From Oehlia diaphana (taxonomy: Eukaryota > Glomeromycota > Glomeromycetes > Glomerales > Glomeraceae), in assembly GCA_003833135.1 (NCBI GenBank), contig QZLH01000697.1, forward strand, positions 42,248 to 67,240: DNA of 24,993 nucleotides. Direction: 5' to 3'. The notes below the pieces were generated by a model. It worked only from the letters and a program-made list of their open reading frames with translations. It was not told the DNA's origin and did not search any database. Numbering within the stretch: position 1 is the first letter of the stretch; each line of letters starts with the position of its first letter. Made by a program: the position numbers and the translations under genes. Shown here one piece after another: positions 10,748-20,724 of the stretch.

Positions 10748-10937
10748 CTATGAGAACGGAAATTTGATTCCTTTTGTCCTCGGTCCTCTTATAGAACTTG
10801 AATCCTGTGTAGAAGAAGATGTTCCATTAGGTTTAACTTTTTCCTATAAATTCAAACGAGAAATGAGAGATTAATTATAAATACGATTAAATTTTTTTCT
10901 TTTATAAAAAACATACCGATTGTACTTTATTAGACAT
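10748..10937 (-). CDS. Possible two-exon small ORF (38 aa), unknown
   Basis: On the minus strand an ATG at 10937-10935 gives MSNKVQS (exon 10937-10917). A GTATG...ATAG intron (10916-10844, 73 bases) follows, and then a second exon in the same phase (10843-10748) rich in Ser, Lys and Arg (GTSSSTQDSSSIRGPRTKG), ending at TAG. The frame stays open for 30 more codons beyond the stop. It may be the eroded 5' end of the U-box gene just downstream rather than an independent gene. Confidence 0.3.
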
Positions 10938-11111
10938 TGGTTCGCATTTTCGGTTCGTTTGCAATTTCGGTTCGAAAACGCTAAGTTGGATGAATTGTGT
11001 AGATCTCGAAAATGCAAAGTTTTCAGCCCTTCACAACATATGTCTTTGGCAGCTAATAGTGACAAGAAACAACAATACACTTCCTTTACAGCCTATTTAG
11101 ATCTCACTTAA

Positions 11112-12590
11112 CGATTATACTCATCGTAAAGAAAAATCAAAATTTTAATGTCACACAAATAATCGCGTGACCTTCGTTCTACCCAATAAAATTCTTAAAA
11201 TTCTGGTAAAATATAATCACGTGAAATTCTAACAGGTCAATCATTAAAATGTAATACACAAAAATAAAATTTACCTCTCTTATAAAATTATTAAAAAATT
11301 TCTATTTAATTTTTATTATTCAACTTAGATTTCTACTTGAAATTAACTGAATGTATTTTATTATTAAAATAATTAATAAACATTTATACTATTATAAAAA
11401 AAATACATTAAAATGTAATTTTTAAATAATTCAAGTAATTTGTTTTAATTAAAGTATTAAAATTATATTCTAAAATTACTAAATAGATGTAAATAATATA
11501 AATACCAATTTTAGTATTAATTAAATTAAAGTATAAGTATTTTAATCTTATTAAAATTAAATTATTAAAGATGATTTACTTTTACTAAAATATTAAATTA
11601 AACTTTAAAATTACTAATAAATAAATTCAAAAATTGAAAATTAAGATATATAAATAGGATTTTAGAAATATTTAAACAAGTTATTAATTACATTTTTAGT
11701 AAAAAAGTTAAAATTAGAGTTATACAATTTTCTTAATAAACTTTTTTATTTTATAGCTTTCATCAAACTTTACAATTTAAAAAAAAATTATAAATTGGAA
11801 AAAAATTGCAAAAAACAACTTTTTGAATTTTAATAAAAATAATAAAAAGGATATTTTTGGTATTAATATTAGTATTATATTAAAAATGAAAAATACAAAT
11901 ATTTTTATAAATATTAATTAAATATTATATAAATTAAAATTCAAATTGTTTTGATTCTATTAAATAACTTTAATTAAATAATAAAAAGCATTTTTTTAAT
12001 TAAAATAAAATTAATAAATTATATTTTGAAAAATTTTTATACATTTAATAATATTAAAAAATAATATAATTTTTCTATGTTTGCAAAAATTATTTGAATA
12101 ATTAATGTCATATATATTTTTTCTGGCTTTTAAAATTATATATTTCTTTATATTAATAGGTTTAAAATAAAATTTTAGTAAAGTATAAAAAAATTACTAT
12201 TAAAAATCAGAAAGTAAAAACTATTTTAATATATAATAATACTGTATTACTAGTTTTTTGATTTATATAATTGGTATATATAATCTGCTTGGAATTTAAA
12301 GATTAATTATAAAATAAATATAATTAATATTACATAAAATTAATTTAATATAAAATAATTAATTACCAGGCTAACTGTTAATATATTTTTCTTTTATTAT
12401 ATATGATTAAAAGTTTCCATTTAATATAAATAGTTTATATAAATAAAATTTTTATAATTTATATTTAAGTTATATATAAAGTTTGCTTATTAATCTGTTT
12501 TTTAGCTAATTAAATAAAATTTATGTAACGGTTTCAAAAAATTATTTATTAATAATGACTTAGTTGTGAAAATTTTACATAAGATTATTC
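11112..12590. other. Extremely AT-rich desert
   Basis: Nearly every line here is A and T with isolated G or C. There is no open frame of interest, no recognisable repeat family, and a sharp compositional contrast with the pseudogene blocks on both sides. I see no rRNA, tRNA or mitochondrial-type coding sequence in it. Confidence 0.6.
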
Positions 12591-12849
12591 ATTTCCAATC
12601 ATTTCATTAAAATCTACAAATTCGCTATTACGTATGGAAAAATTTAGAAAAAAAGTCATGATCATTTCGAATCTTTAAAGTATAATAATTAATACAATAT
12701 GTATGTAGTTCATTCAATTTAAAAGTACCTAGCTTTTGTATCAACCAAATTTTCATCCATTTAAATCACAAATTTCTCGCTTTCTTCATCAACAATTTAT
12801 CAATATCATCATTCTCTAGCTTATTTAAAGAATTTGTTCTTCCATATAT

Positions 12850-14130
12850 TTTAAAGGATTTCATCTGAAATACTGTTTTACGCACGCTTTACCTACCCAC
12901 AAACTTCACTTCACTTAGCACATCACAAGTTTCCAGCCGCCGTTTCTCCAACACTACCATTTGCCATCCATAAATGCCACTCTTTACAAAGATTGTCTTT
13001 GAACGGTTTCTTTATTGCTACATCAAGAGGTTGACAAATACTTGTCAACCTTCCTGAAATCATCACTAGATCAAAATCACTTTCATGAAACTTATTTTTT
13101 ACAGACTCTTCTAAATGTCCCTTAAAAAATCATAAACTATCATCATCGAAAGCTCAGTTTAAACTTCTTCATCAAGATAATTAACATAATCTTTTTTCAT
13201 ATTTGCATCTATCCAACCGTTTTGTTAAAACCAAACTATAACTCCATCAGAAATCTATTCATCCTGATTTAGCCTCTTTCCTTTTAAAATAGATCAGAGG
13301 TAACTTTTTTCCATCTATAATGAAGAACTAGCTGTTAGCCATTATAATTTTCTAATTTTACTGAAACTTTGAGGAAATCTCATAAAATTTCATGAAAATC
13401 AAAAGATTAGGCAAAAAATGAAGCTTGTTGGCAGTGCAACTTAAGATAATAGTAAAGCAATTTTTTTCGTTGCTCAGTTCTATGAATATGAACCATTTTA
13501 TCACCTATTGCATTAATCTAAAATTCATTGCCATATTAAACCACATTGGCATTTCATTCATATTAAATATATTACTAAATTCAAAGGACTTCTTTTTCTA
13601 AGGCAGTGACGTATTGCTGAAAATTGTTCCAATAATCCTTCGATCTGCTTTGATACGTTGACATAAAGACAATTTGTACCTTTTCATAAATAAGTTAACC
13701 AATGAAATGATGCTTTAAAATTTTCTGTAGGATTACCATAAAGTGCAGCCATTTCTAATTCTTTCAATATGTCAAACATGGTAATTTTTACAGTTGCATA
13801 AGTCACAGCTAATCCTTGCTTTCGCTTTTAGGGTAAAAGGCTTTTCGACCAGAACCAACCCTTATCTTGTTTTCTTTATCCAAGTTTCACTTGCTTTAAT
13901 CCAACGGCCAACCATACTACTGTTTAGTTGAAAATGCCTTGCCGTTTTATTTCTTCCATTTAACCTAGCATAAGCAATTTTCTGTTCAATAGAATATGAA
14001 CTACATTTACTCGTGGAAGCCTGTTAACGTTTGTATTATCTACATTTTGTGGCCAGCTTAGCTTGTTCATATCTGGTTGCTTGTTTAACTTGTCTACGCT
14101 TGGCAGTTAGTTTAGCTTGATTATGTTTTA
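12850..14130 (-). pseudogene. Pogo/Tigger-type (DDE_1) transposase pseudogene
   Basis: Minus-strand pieces follow the order of a Tigger-like transposase. They are a helix-turn-helix region (IAYARLNGRNKTARHFQLNS, then SMVGRWIKASETWIKK; about 13890-13995), a second DNA-binding part (FHWLTYFMKRYKLSLCQRI), FNMNEMPMWFNM (about 13525-13565), FKGHLEESVKNKFHESDFDL, RLTSICQPLDVAIKKPFKDN (about 12995-13050) and EWHLWMANG. In the family the transposase cuts and pastes the element through three acidic residues. Here the first is Asn (NEMP instead of DETP), the segment that should carry the second is deleted next to a stop, and the Asp of QPLD remains. There are many stops and frameshifts. TIRs and TA target duplications were not identified. 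Confidence 0.82.
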
Positions 14131-14484
14131 CAGCTTGTCTAACTTGCAAGTTTAACAGGTTCATGTTGTTTCACGTATGAGGAGCACAGGATTAATGCTA
14201 TATATCATTCGTTGCACAAAAGCAACTGTAACTATTGACATTAATAAAGTACTCACTATTTTTTATTAGTATTATTTTTAAGATTAATAAAATTTTATTT
14301 ATTGCTTTACAAAATGGAAAATAAAATATAGAACTACATTATCAGAAAGAAAATATACATATTATTTAGGCCGAAATTATAAAATTTGGCCAGAATTATA
14401 AATAAAAAACTATTAATCACATGACATATATCACACCTTCAGATTGACAAACCATGTTATAATAATTTGCTCATTATTGTTTAT
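14131..14484. other. Spacer upstream of the Tigger relic
   Basis: Mostly AT-rich, with a short pair of direct GGCC-containing words (GGCCGAAATTATAAA and GGCCAGAATTATAAA, about 14370-14402). No gene is seen. It may include the lost end of the Tigger element. Confidence 0.35.
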
Positions 14485-14735
14485 TGATCAGTGATCACAT
14501 TATTTACGACCAATCACATGCTTTATATTCTATACTAAGACACCAGATCCTTTACCAATCTAAATCTGGATTCCACAGTTCCACAGTTCCACAATTAATT
14601 ATGTCATGGAGTTATTTATGTTACGTATTTGACAAATTGATCATTCCATAAATGAAAATCAATTGCTTTTTTATTCTTTATTTTTGGAAAAAATTTAACG
14701 AAAAGAAAGATTTTGCGCGTGAAGTTACACTAAAA
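14485..14735 (+). repeat. Remnant of the secreted-protein array unit (3' flank only)
   Basis: TTCCACAGTTCCACAGTTCC and the following TTTATG..ACGTA.TTGACAA..TCATAAATGAAAATCAAT block resemble the 3' flank of array copy A (about 20638-20715). The later GCGTG..TTACACTAAAA block resembles the end of copy C (about 24660-24680). No coding exon of the family is visible here, so this is an orphan 3' end of a fourth unit on the other side of the F-box gene. Confidence 0.55.
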
Positions 14736-14819
14736 TTTCAACATTGCAACTGTGCCCATAAATAAATAAAATACTGAACGAAAATATATAAACATATATA
14801 ACCAGAAACATATAAGAAA

Positions 14820-15908
14820 CTATCTATTATGTCTTGAATAAATTTCTGGTACGATTATATTAGACATAGCTTTAATCCTTTCAAAAACTAATCTATAGTT
14901 AGCAATATGAGGGTGTAATAAAACTGGTTCAGTAAAAATCAAAACTTCAAGTTTATAAATTTTACTGGAGGGTATGGGAGAATTCAAGAAATCATCATCA
15001 TTATGGAAATGGAGGGAAAGTGATTCAAATTTTCTTAAATTATGTAAAATATCTAATAACGAAAACAAAGTAACACATTTAATACTATTTGATATTTTTA
15101 GTGAAATTAAAGAATGGGAAATTTTATGAAAAATTTTAAGAAATGAAGATAAATTCTCGGAAGTCCATAAAGCAGGAATTTCAAGAGTTTTCAAACATTG
15201 TTGCGATTCTAAAAGTTTAATTAAAGCAGCATGAAATTTTATATGATTATTATTTGATATTGATAAGTGATGAAGATTTCTTTTTTTTCTTGTTATCATA
15301 TCTAAAAGAAGTTCCAAAGAATCTTCAACGATTAAAAATTCTAAGGAAAGTCTATTGATATTTAAAAGAACATCATCTATATCATTTAAAGAGCATAAGT
15401 TTAATTGATTCTTTAATCCACTCATATCATCATACTTGATATTCAAATGATTCAAATTATTATTAACTTTGTTTAAAAGTAGATCACCAAGTCTCCTATT
15501 TAGTGGTTTGATGATCTTATTGATTTTTTTAGTAAGGTTGTTGGTTGTTTTTAATTTAATAACGTGACGTATAAATTCTCTAAGTCCTTCTTGAAAAGGA
15601 TATAATTCAAATTCTCGTAGACATTTATGATATTCAAAGAAAGGATTAGGTGATTCGTTTATATGTAAGTTAAGATCATGTGTATTAATAAAACATAAGT
15701 ATGTCCTAATAACGAGAATCTTGCTATTAATATTTTTAGCAAATAAGAAGGGATTATACCAAAGTAATGGAATAGCAAGTTCGCAAAAGATCCTACTAAC
15801 TAGGATGCATGAATGTAATGTTCGACGATCACCTTTGAAATGTCGAAAAATTTCGAAAAGACAATCATTTGTTAAAATTGTTAAAATATTCTTTTGAGTT
15901 GTCACCAT
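14820..15908 (-). CDS. F-box protein with leucine-rich C-terminal region
   Basis: A single uninterrupted exon of 362 codons. Residues about 10-53 form an F-box (ILTNDCLFEIFRHFKGD through LVSRIFCELAIPLLWYNPF), the segment that binds Skp1 in SCF ubiquitin ligases. The remainder is Leu/Ile/Asn-rich with irregular LRR-like steps (LHHLSISNNN, LKTLEIPALW, LISLKISNSI, FESLSLHFHN, LEVLIFTEPV), as expected for the substrate-recognition part. Large F-box families of this style are typical of Rhizophagus. The start is the first Met, directly after an A-run on the coding strand that gives an A at -3. At 362 residues it looks shorter than many relatives I recall (about 450-550), possibly through internal loss near residue 100-150. 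The target is unknown. It is the only long intact single-exon gene in the window. Confidence 0.9.
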   Translation of the reverse strand: MVTTQKNILTILTNDCLFEIFRHFKGDRRTLHSCILVSRIFCELAIPLLWYNPFLFAKNINSKILVIRTYLCFINTHDLNLHINESPNPFFEYHKCLREFELYPFQEGLREFIRHVIKLKTTNNLTKKINKIIKPLNRRLGDLLLNKVNNNLNHLNIKYDDMSGLKNQLNLCSLNDIDDVLLNINRLSLEFLIVEDSLELLLDMITRKKRNLHHLSISNNNHIKFHAALIKLLESQQCLKTLEIPALWTSENLSSFLKIFHKISHSLISLKISNSIKCVTLFSLLDILHNLRKFESLSLHFHNDDDFLNSPIPSSKIYKLEVLIFTEPVLLHPHIANYRLVFERIKAMSNIIVPEIYSRHNR

Positions 15909-16429
15909 TTTTTTTTTTTTTTTTAAAAAAAAAAAGGCAAAACGTTTTAAAAGTTAAAAGAAAAAATGAAATTTTAATTCATAATTATACGTTTTTTGTT
16001 TCTTTTGTTGATTAAAAAAGGAATTTATTACAATACAAATTAAGAATAAATTTTACAAAAACAGGGAGAAGTTTTTTAACAAAAGAAAAAACATTTAACT
16101 GTTGAACACTTACGGATATTTGATGATTCAGCTATTGTTTTTGTTGCCCAATCGGTCTACAAAAAAGATGATCGACATTATTATTACATCACCAATAACT
16201 AATACTGTGTAGATAATTGCAAGTTAAACGATACGATTTCCACATCAGCATATAATGTTCCTAATCCTCAATTACACACATCCCCAAGAAAATTACTAAA
16301 TTTATTAACAAACATTCGCACAATACTTTTCGTTGTATTACACACAATGAACTTTTTTATTTCGTACAAATAATATTACCGCGCCTTCGCTTATTACCCT
16401 TATTAAACAAATAACTTATTAGGAAGTTT
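15909..16429. other. Spacer upstream of the F-box gene
   Basis: It starts with an 18-T/10-A homopolymer pair next to the F-box start codon. No open frame is recognisable. The right half may be decayed 5' sequence of the retroelement fragment that follows. Confidence 0.4.
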
Positions 16430-17110
16430 TTATCTATCCCTGACTTACTTTTTGACCAACTTTCAAATATTGCTGTAGATATTAATAATTTATCTATAAT
16501 AAATATATATACAGAAGGTTCAGATGACTTTACTACGAAATTGGGTTTAGGTTAGAGCTCCTTGACGAAAGCGGAAGCACTAGCATTCTAGTTGACCTTA
16601 CTAGTCTGTCCTAAACTTATATTTACACAGACTCTTTAAATTGTATCAACACTTTTAATAGTTTGAAAGAGTCAACGATTACTCCGAGACAGCCACTCAA
16701 GATTAATATTATCTTATGATATCGGGAAAGTAATTTCTTACGTAATTACAAGAAGTCAACCTCATTCATGGATGTCCCTCTATGATGAAGCAGATAAACT
16801 GGCTAAACTTGTTTAACGTCTCCTTATATTATTTCAATTAACGAAAAAATCTTTCTATCATCTCTGGCAATATCGTATGGAATGACACAATTATCATAGA
16901 TTGAGATATTAGGAAAATGATTAGAACTGTGTTCAATGAAATATTTAATCAATTTTTATTAGAACACATAAACTTTACTTTAGCCAAACAAGCATATGTT
17001 AACATTGAAAGCTTAGCTTCTATACAATCCCTACTTCCATCAAGTTATCGAAACAAATTAGTTTAAAGACTAATAAAGCACTCACGTCGAGTCTACTTAT
17101 TGCTGATGTT
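16430..17110 (+). pseudogene. Non-LTR retrotransposon fragment with RNase H domain
   Basis: Plus-strand pieces in shifting frames match an RNase H domain of the kind carried by non-LTR (LINE) elements: LFDQLSNIAVDINNLSI, IYTEGSDDF (16505-16531), IYTDSLNCINTFNSLKE (16621-16671), SLYDEADKLAKLV (from about 16775), and then ILEHIN-like and LASIQSLLPSSYRNKL text to about 17060. RNase H removes RNA from the RNA/DNA hybrid during retrotransposition. The first catalytic Asp (usually YTDGS) is Glu at 16514-16516; the later Asp of TDS and the Asp of DEAD are kept. Several frame changes and stops show that it is dead. No reverse transcriptase domain is visible. Confidence 0.65.
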
Positions 17111-17345
17111 TCATCATCTCAATTTAATACTGTTAAATTGTGTCAAAATTACGTGATATAACGAGATGATTAACGTCACGAAATGTTTGTTATATTAAAA
17201 TATGTTAAACATATCATACATGACACATATGCATGGCACATATCAAACATTTTAAACATTTTTAGTTTAGTGTTTTTACATATATATAGACGCGTTTATT
17301 TTAGACAGATACCAAGTGATAATTACCAAAAACGATTTGACATAC

Positions 17346-17775
17346 GTTACAGTTAGGATTGGATCGGTCCTAGCAAAGACCGGTCCTGCGTCGGTCTTGG
17401 GACCGGTCTTCACGGTCTTCGGTCCGAGATCTGAGGACCGGTCCGGACCAAGAACCGATCCATATGATTAATATCCAATAAAAATGACTCAATAAAACAA
17501 TTTAAAAACGTGCGAAAACGTTTTTTATTAAGAAAAAACGTTTTCGCAACTTTTTTTGTTAAATAATTAAAAAACGTCGCGAAACGTTTTTTATTTGTTA
17601 AATTTCCATGTCAAAAAACGTTCGCAACGTTCTTTAACAGTTTTAATAAAAAATCGTTGAGTAATTTGAGGCTTAAAATCATAGGGACAAATTTCATAAA
17701 TTTAAATCGGTCCGGTTGAAAGACCGGTCTTTTTGGGACCGGACCGGACCGGACTAATCCAACCCTAGTTACAGT
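17346..17775. mobile_element. Non-autonomous hAT-type element with 8-bp target duplication
   Basis: An element of about 414 bases (17354-17767) is flanked by the exact 8-bp direct repeat GTTACAGT (17346-17353 and 17768-17775). Its ends are imperfect inverted repeats: TAGGATTGGATCGGTCC on the left and TAGGGTTGGATTAGTCC on the right when reverse-complemented (14 of 17 equal). An 8-bp duplication and ends starting TAGG/TAGGG are the pattern of hAT elements. Both arms are packed with palindromic GGACCGGTCC-like words. The centre has a perfect 15-bp hairpin (17512-17526 with 17533-17547) around CGTTTT words. No transposase is encoded, so mobility would need one supplied in trans. Confidence 0.82.
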
Positions 17776-18306
17776 ACTTAAAAAACACAAAAAAAATGAA
17801 CAAATTTTATTAAAAATATTAGAACAAGTTTGCGATAAATTATCAATATGTCTTAAAGACACGATATCAAGAACCGTCTTCAGATGGACATATCCCTACT
17901 CATCCGGTATTCTTACTCTTACAGTACATAGTTTAATATCAATAGACTTTTATCGTATTTTTGAACTTCACATCTCGCACATGTCACATCGACTGCGCAT
18001 AATGTTACCTTTTCTTCACGAAGTATCAACAAAAAATCTTTTAAAATCTAGATTACATAAATGAACTCGTAATGCTTAACCTAGACACTCTCCGTAACAA
18101 TCACACTGCTAGATCTCTGTTACATTTACAATTTTGAACTTCTAATAATTTTTATGGCCCATGGTTACGTTTTATTGATTTTAATTCTTCATTTTAACCC
18201 GTTAATCTTTTTGTCACCATCAGATTCTAGATGTTTGCCAATATAGTGAATGCCAATTTAAAAAAATAGATGATTTTATGTTTCTTTTTAGTTTTTTTTT
18301 ACTAAT
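17776..18306. other. Spacer, possibly more retroelement debris
   Basis: The plus strand has short open runs (for example LLKILEQVCDKLSICLKDT, then ISRTVFRWTYPYSSG, at about 17805-17905) that may be the interrupted right part of a host element into which the hAT element inserted. No domain is recognised. Confidence 0.35.
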
Positions 18307-18313
18307 TTTGACA

Positions 18314-18806
18314 ATCGGAACTTTTCGCCGATATCCATTTCGCCGAAGTCATTTTACCGAATGGTCATCTTGCCGAATGGATATTTTGTCGAATGAACAC
18401 TTCGCGTTATTTATTGTTTTTATGCTAAATAGTACATAAATAAATCTTTTCTAGTAAAATTTTAAATTAGTTGATGTTTAATAAATTTATCCTGTTCTTT
18501 ATAAATACATTAATCTTTTTTTTACTTACTTTTTCGTGAATAAATGTTTTTAGAATTATAAGTTACTTATTTATTGCTTGGCAATTAATATCAGTTACTT
18601 GAATGTTAAAGTGATGATAATATCCCGAAAAAAAAAGATCTCTAAAAATAATTTTTTTTTATTTTCAATGCGTGATGAATATTTTTCATAAAATGTTAAT
18701 CGCCACCATTTCGGCAAAATGACTTCAGCGAAATGGGTTTCGGCGAAATGACTTCAGAGAAATGGGGTTTCGGTGAAATGGATTTCGGCAAGATGCACCG
18801 TAACCA
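18314..18806. mobile_element. Fold-back element FB1 with 15-bp iterated arms
   Basis: The left arm (about 18322-18410) is an array of units like CATTTCGCCGAAG, and the right arm (about 18707-18795) is the inverse array (units such as TTTCGGCGAAATG). The arms can therefore fold onto each other around an AT-rich centre of about 300 bases. Candidate 7-bp direct repeats TTTGACA flank it (18307-18313 and 18807-18813). It is homologous to FB2 through the centre as well (shared blocks TTATGCTAAATAGTACATAA, TTATTGCTTGGCAATTAATA, AATATTTTTCATAAAATGTT). No protein is encoded. Confidence 0.75.
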
Positions 18807-18910
18807 TTTGACATATGTATTATATTCTCTTCATTCAAAAATAAAATAAACATATTATTATTCAGCCAAATACCTTATAAAAAATTTTATCCGTTATTTC
18901 TGTAAAAACT

Positions 18911-19015
18911 CCGTGAAATTGAGCCTTTCACGGATCCATTCACGGAAAATGCAAATAATTCGATAAATTCCGTGATATAAAGTTATTAATTCCGGAAATA
19001 TGAGCCTTTTACGGA
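18911..19015. repeat. Pair of 24-bp near-palindromic units
   Basis: 18911-18934 (CCGTGAAA...GCCTTTCACGGA) and 18992-19015 (CCGGAAAT...GCCTTTTACGGA) are two diverged direct copies of a near-palindrome that pairs CCGTGAAA with TTTCACGG. More ACGGA and TCCGTGA words lie between them. It is possibly a small fold-back remnant with its own unit type. Confidence 0.55.
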
Positions 19016-19278
19016 AAAAAGATGGAATAAAAAAAAAGGATTGACTTTTTTTACAGGGATAGGATCATGCAGATTTCATAGACCGATATTTTTATTAGCC
19101 ATAGCAATAACACATGATTGATATAATAAAGTGGAGTAAAAAAATGGCGTAAATGAATATTTTGTAGGAAAAATTTAAATAAAGCTTATAAAATGAAATC
19201 TATAGAAAGCTTATTTATGATGTTATTAATTAATGCATGATCAAAAACGTCAGAACGATAACACTTTTATTGGGTGGG

Positions 19279-19372
19279 GCTATATCGGTCACAGGGCCCT
19301 TCATTGATTGGTGAAAATGGCCACTACGTGGCCCATTTTTATCCAATCATTCGGTCCTGTGACCGATATAGC
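19279..19372. mobile_element. 94-bp imperfect palindrome (MITE-like hairpin)
   Basis: The left arm starts GCTATATCGGTCACAGG and the right arm ends CCTGTGACCGATATAGC, a perfect 17-bp terminal inverted repeat. Pairing continues imperfectly to the middle (CATTGATTGG versus CCAATCATT, GGCCAC versus GTGGCC). The whole segment folds into one long hairpin and encodes nothing. No clear target duplication was seen. Confidence 0.72.
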
Positions 19373-19724
19373 TATTCCTTACAAATATGATTCATTTTTT
19401 TAATAATTTCACTCTAACTGCCGAAATTCTAATGTCGAATATGACTTTTTTATCCGTATATTCAGTAACTTTCTATTAATCTCGCGTTATCATTTAATTA
19501 AAATCATGTGTCAAAATTTTAAAATCTCGGATATAATATATTGAATGTCATACGTCCTACTTTACGAAATTATGTTTGATTTTCCTGTAGTTCTTGCTGA
19601 TGATGTATTTCTCTGTGAAATAAAAAAAAATAAATGATAAAATATCAAAAGATTTATTGCAATAATAAAATTTTCTTATAAAACCCAAAAAATGTTTTTC
19701 ATAAAATTCATAACTTAATACACA

Positions 19725-20238
19725 ATGAATCCCTATATATCTTGATTTTTATTCTTTTACCTTTCTCTTCGTTACCGCTTTTTCAGAAGAGGATTTAGTA
19801 CCTGTCAAACAACTTTATTCTCTTCCGCTCAAAATCAAAGAGTTGGACACAATAAATTGATTGCAGAAGTTAAATGGGACGGAGCACTTGAAAGAGATGA
19901 TGGTAATGCTTTTCCCCTATTTTTATACTATTTTGCATAAATAATTTTACGAACTTTTTTTTTAAAAAATAAAAATAAATAGAACCGGTTAGAACCAAAT
20001 TTAAATGTTTTTCTGATGCTGTGACTGTTAAAGGTCCTAAGGTAAATTATTCGTCATTTATGAACTTCAAAATTATATATTTATCTTTAATTAAAAAATT
20101 TTTTTATAGCATGCTGTATTCGGTGACCGTGGGGTCAATTTCGAATTAAAGGTTCACAAAAAGAATGTCAATGTAAAATGTCGATTTGGAATTTTAGATA
20201 TTGACTCTTTCAAGAACATAATTAGTTTCCGAACTTAA
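19725..20238 (+). pseudogene. Small secreted-protein family, copy A (exon 1 broken, exons 2-3 intact)
   Basis: Three exons are inferred by comparison of the three copies: 19725-19902, 19983-20041 and 20110-20238. The introns (19903-19982, 19983-facing AG; 20042-20109) have GT-AG ends. Exons 2-3 read PVRTKFKCFSDAVTVKGPK, then HAVFGDRGVNFELKVHKKNV and NVKCRFGILDIDSFKN to a stop. The end of exon 1 reads VGHNKLIAEVKWDGALERDD in the same phase. The start ATG runs into TGA after six codons. The hydrophobic signal segment (FTFLFVTAFS) is in another frame because one T is missing from a five-T run and at least one other base has been lost. The ancestral product would be an N-terminal signal peptide plus about 95 residues with two cysteines, so a secreted protein; the function is unknown and I do not recognise the family. 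Confidence 0.62.
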
Positions 20239-20715
20239 CTCTAGAAGTATTAAAATTATTATTATTTATTATCTAATGTAATATGTGACGCAGCTAAGTT
20301 TTACGCAATTTTAGAATAATGAAATTGTAATAAAAAAGTTATAATAGTAAGCTTTCTCCTGGGATCATTAGGACGAAAGAATGTTTACATTTAATATGCC
20401 TTTTATATTTGTGATACGAAATTACGAATTAATGTTTTAAATACTATTGAATATCTCATAAAATATCGGCCAATAATATCCCCACTATAGTGTCCAGAAT
20501 AGGTTATCGTGATGACTCAAGCAAATTCGCTTTCGTAATTTCAGCCAAATTGACATTATAGTACTATAGCGTTTAATTAACCACTCTCAAATCGTGATCA
20601 CGTTATTCACGAGTTTATCCAATGTCGTGAAAAATCGTCAGTTCCACAGTTCAATTAGCATTCAAAAACACTCATTTATGTACGTACTTGACAAGTCATA
20701 AATGAAAATCAATAA
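20239..20715 (+). repeat. 3' flank of array unit A
   Basis: This follows copy A and shares ordered blocks with the 3' flanks of copies B and C: AATATGTGACGCAGCT, AAGTTATAATAGTAAGC, GAATGTTTACAT, CCTTTTATATTTGTGATA and TTCCACAGTTCAATTAGCAT. It is more diverged from B and C than these are from each other, so unit A split off first. There is no gene in it. Confidence 0.7.
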
Positions 20716-20724
20716 CATTATTTG

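Noticed and set aside
10940..10990. tRNA-like B-box word (GGTTCGAAAAC)
   Set aside because: No A-box, acceptor stem or cloverleaf could be folded around it. No tRNA was found in the window.
10920..11111. 63-codon plus-strand frame opposite the U-box leader region
   Set aside because: Lies antisense to the possible spliced leader exon and has no recognisable feature.
11112..12590. Mitochondrial DNA insertion
   Set aside because: No mitochondrial gene, tRNA or rRNA-like sequence could be read; only the composition suggested it.
17611..17862. 83-codon minus-strand frame
   Set aside because: Runs across the right border of the hAT-type element and translates its GACCGG words (VGLVRSGPVPKRPVFQP); not a gene.
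19725..19902. Stop-codon readthrough (TGA at 19743-19745) restoring copy A as one frame
   Set aside because: The frame through TGA does not encode the signal peptide seen in copy B; that peptide lies in another frame, so the shift is decay rather than recoding.
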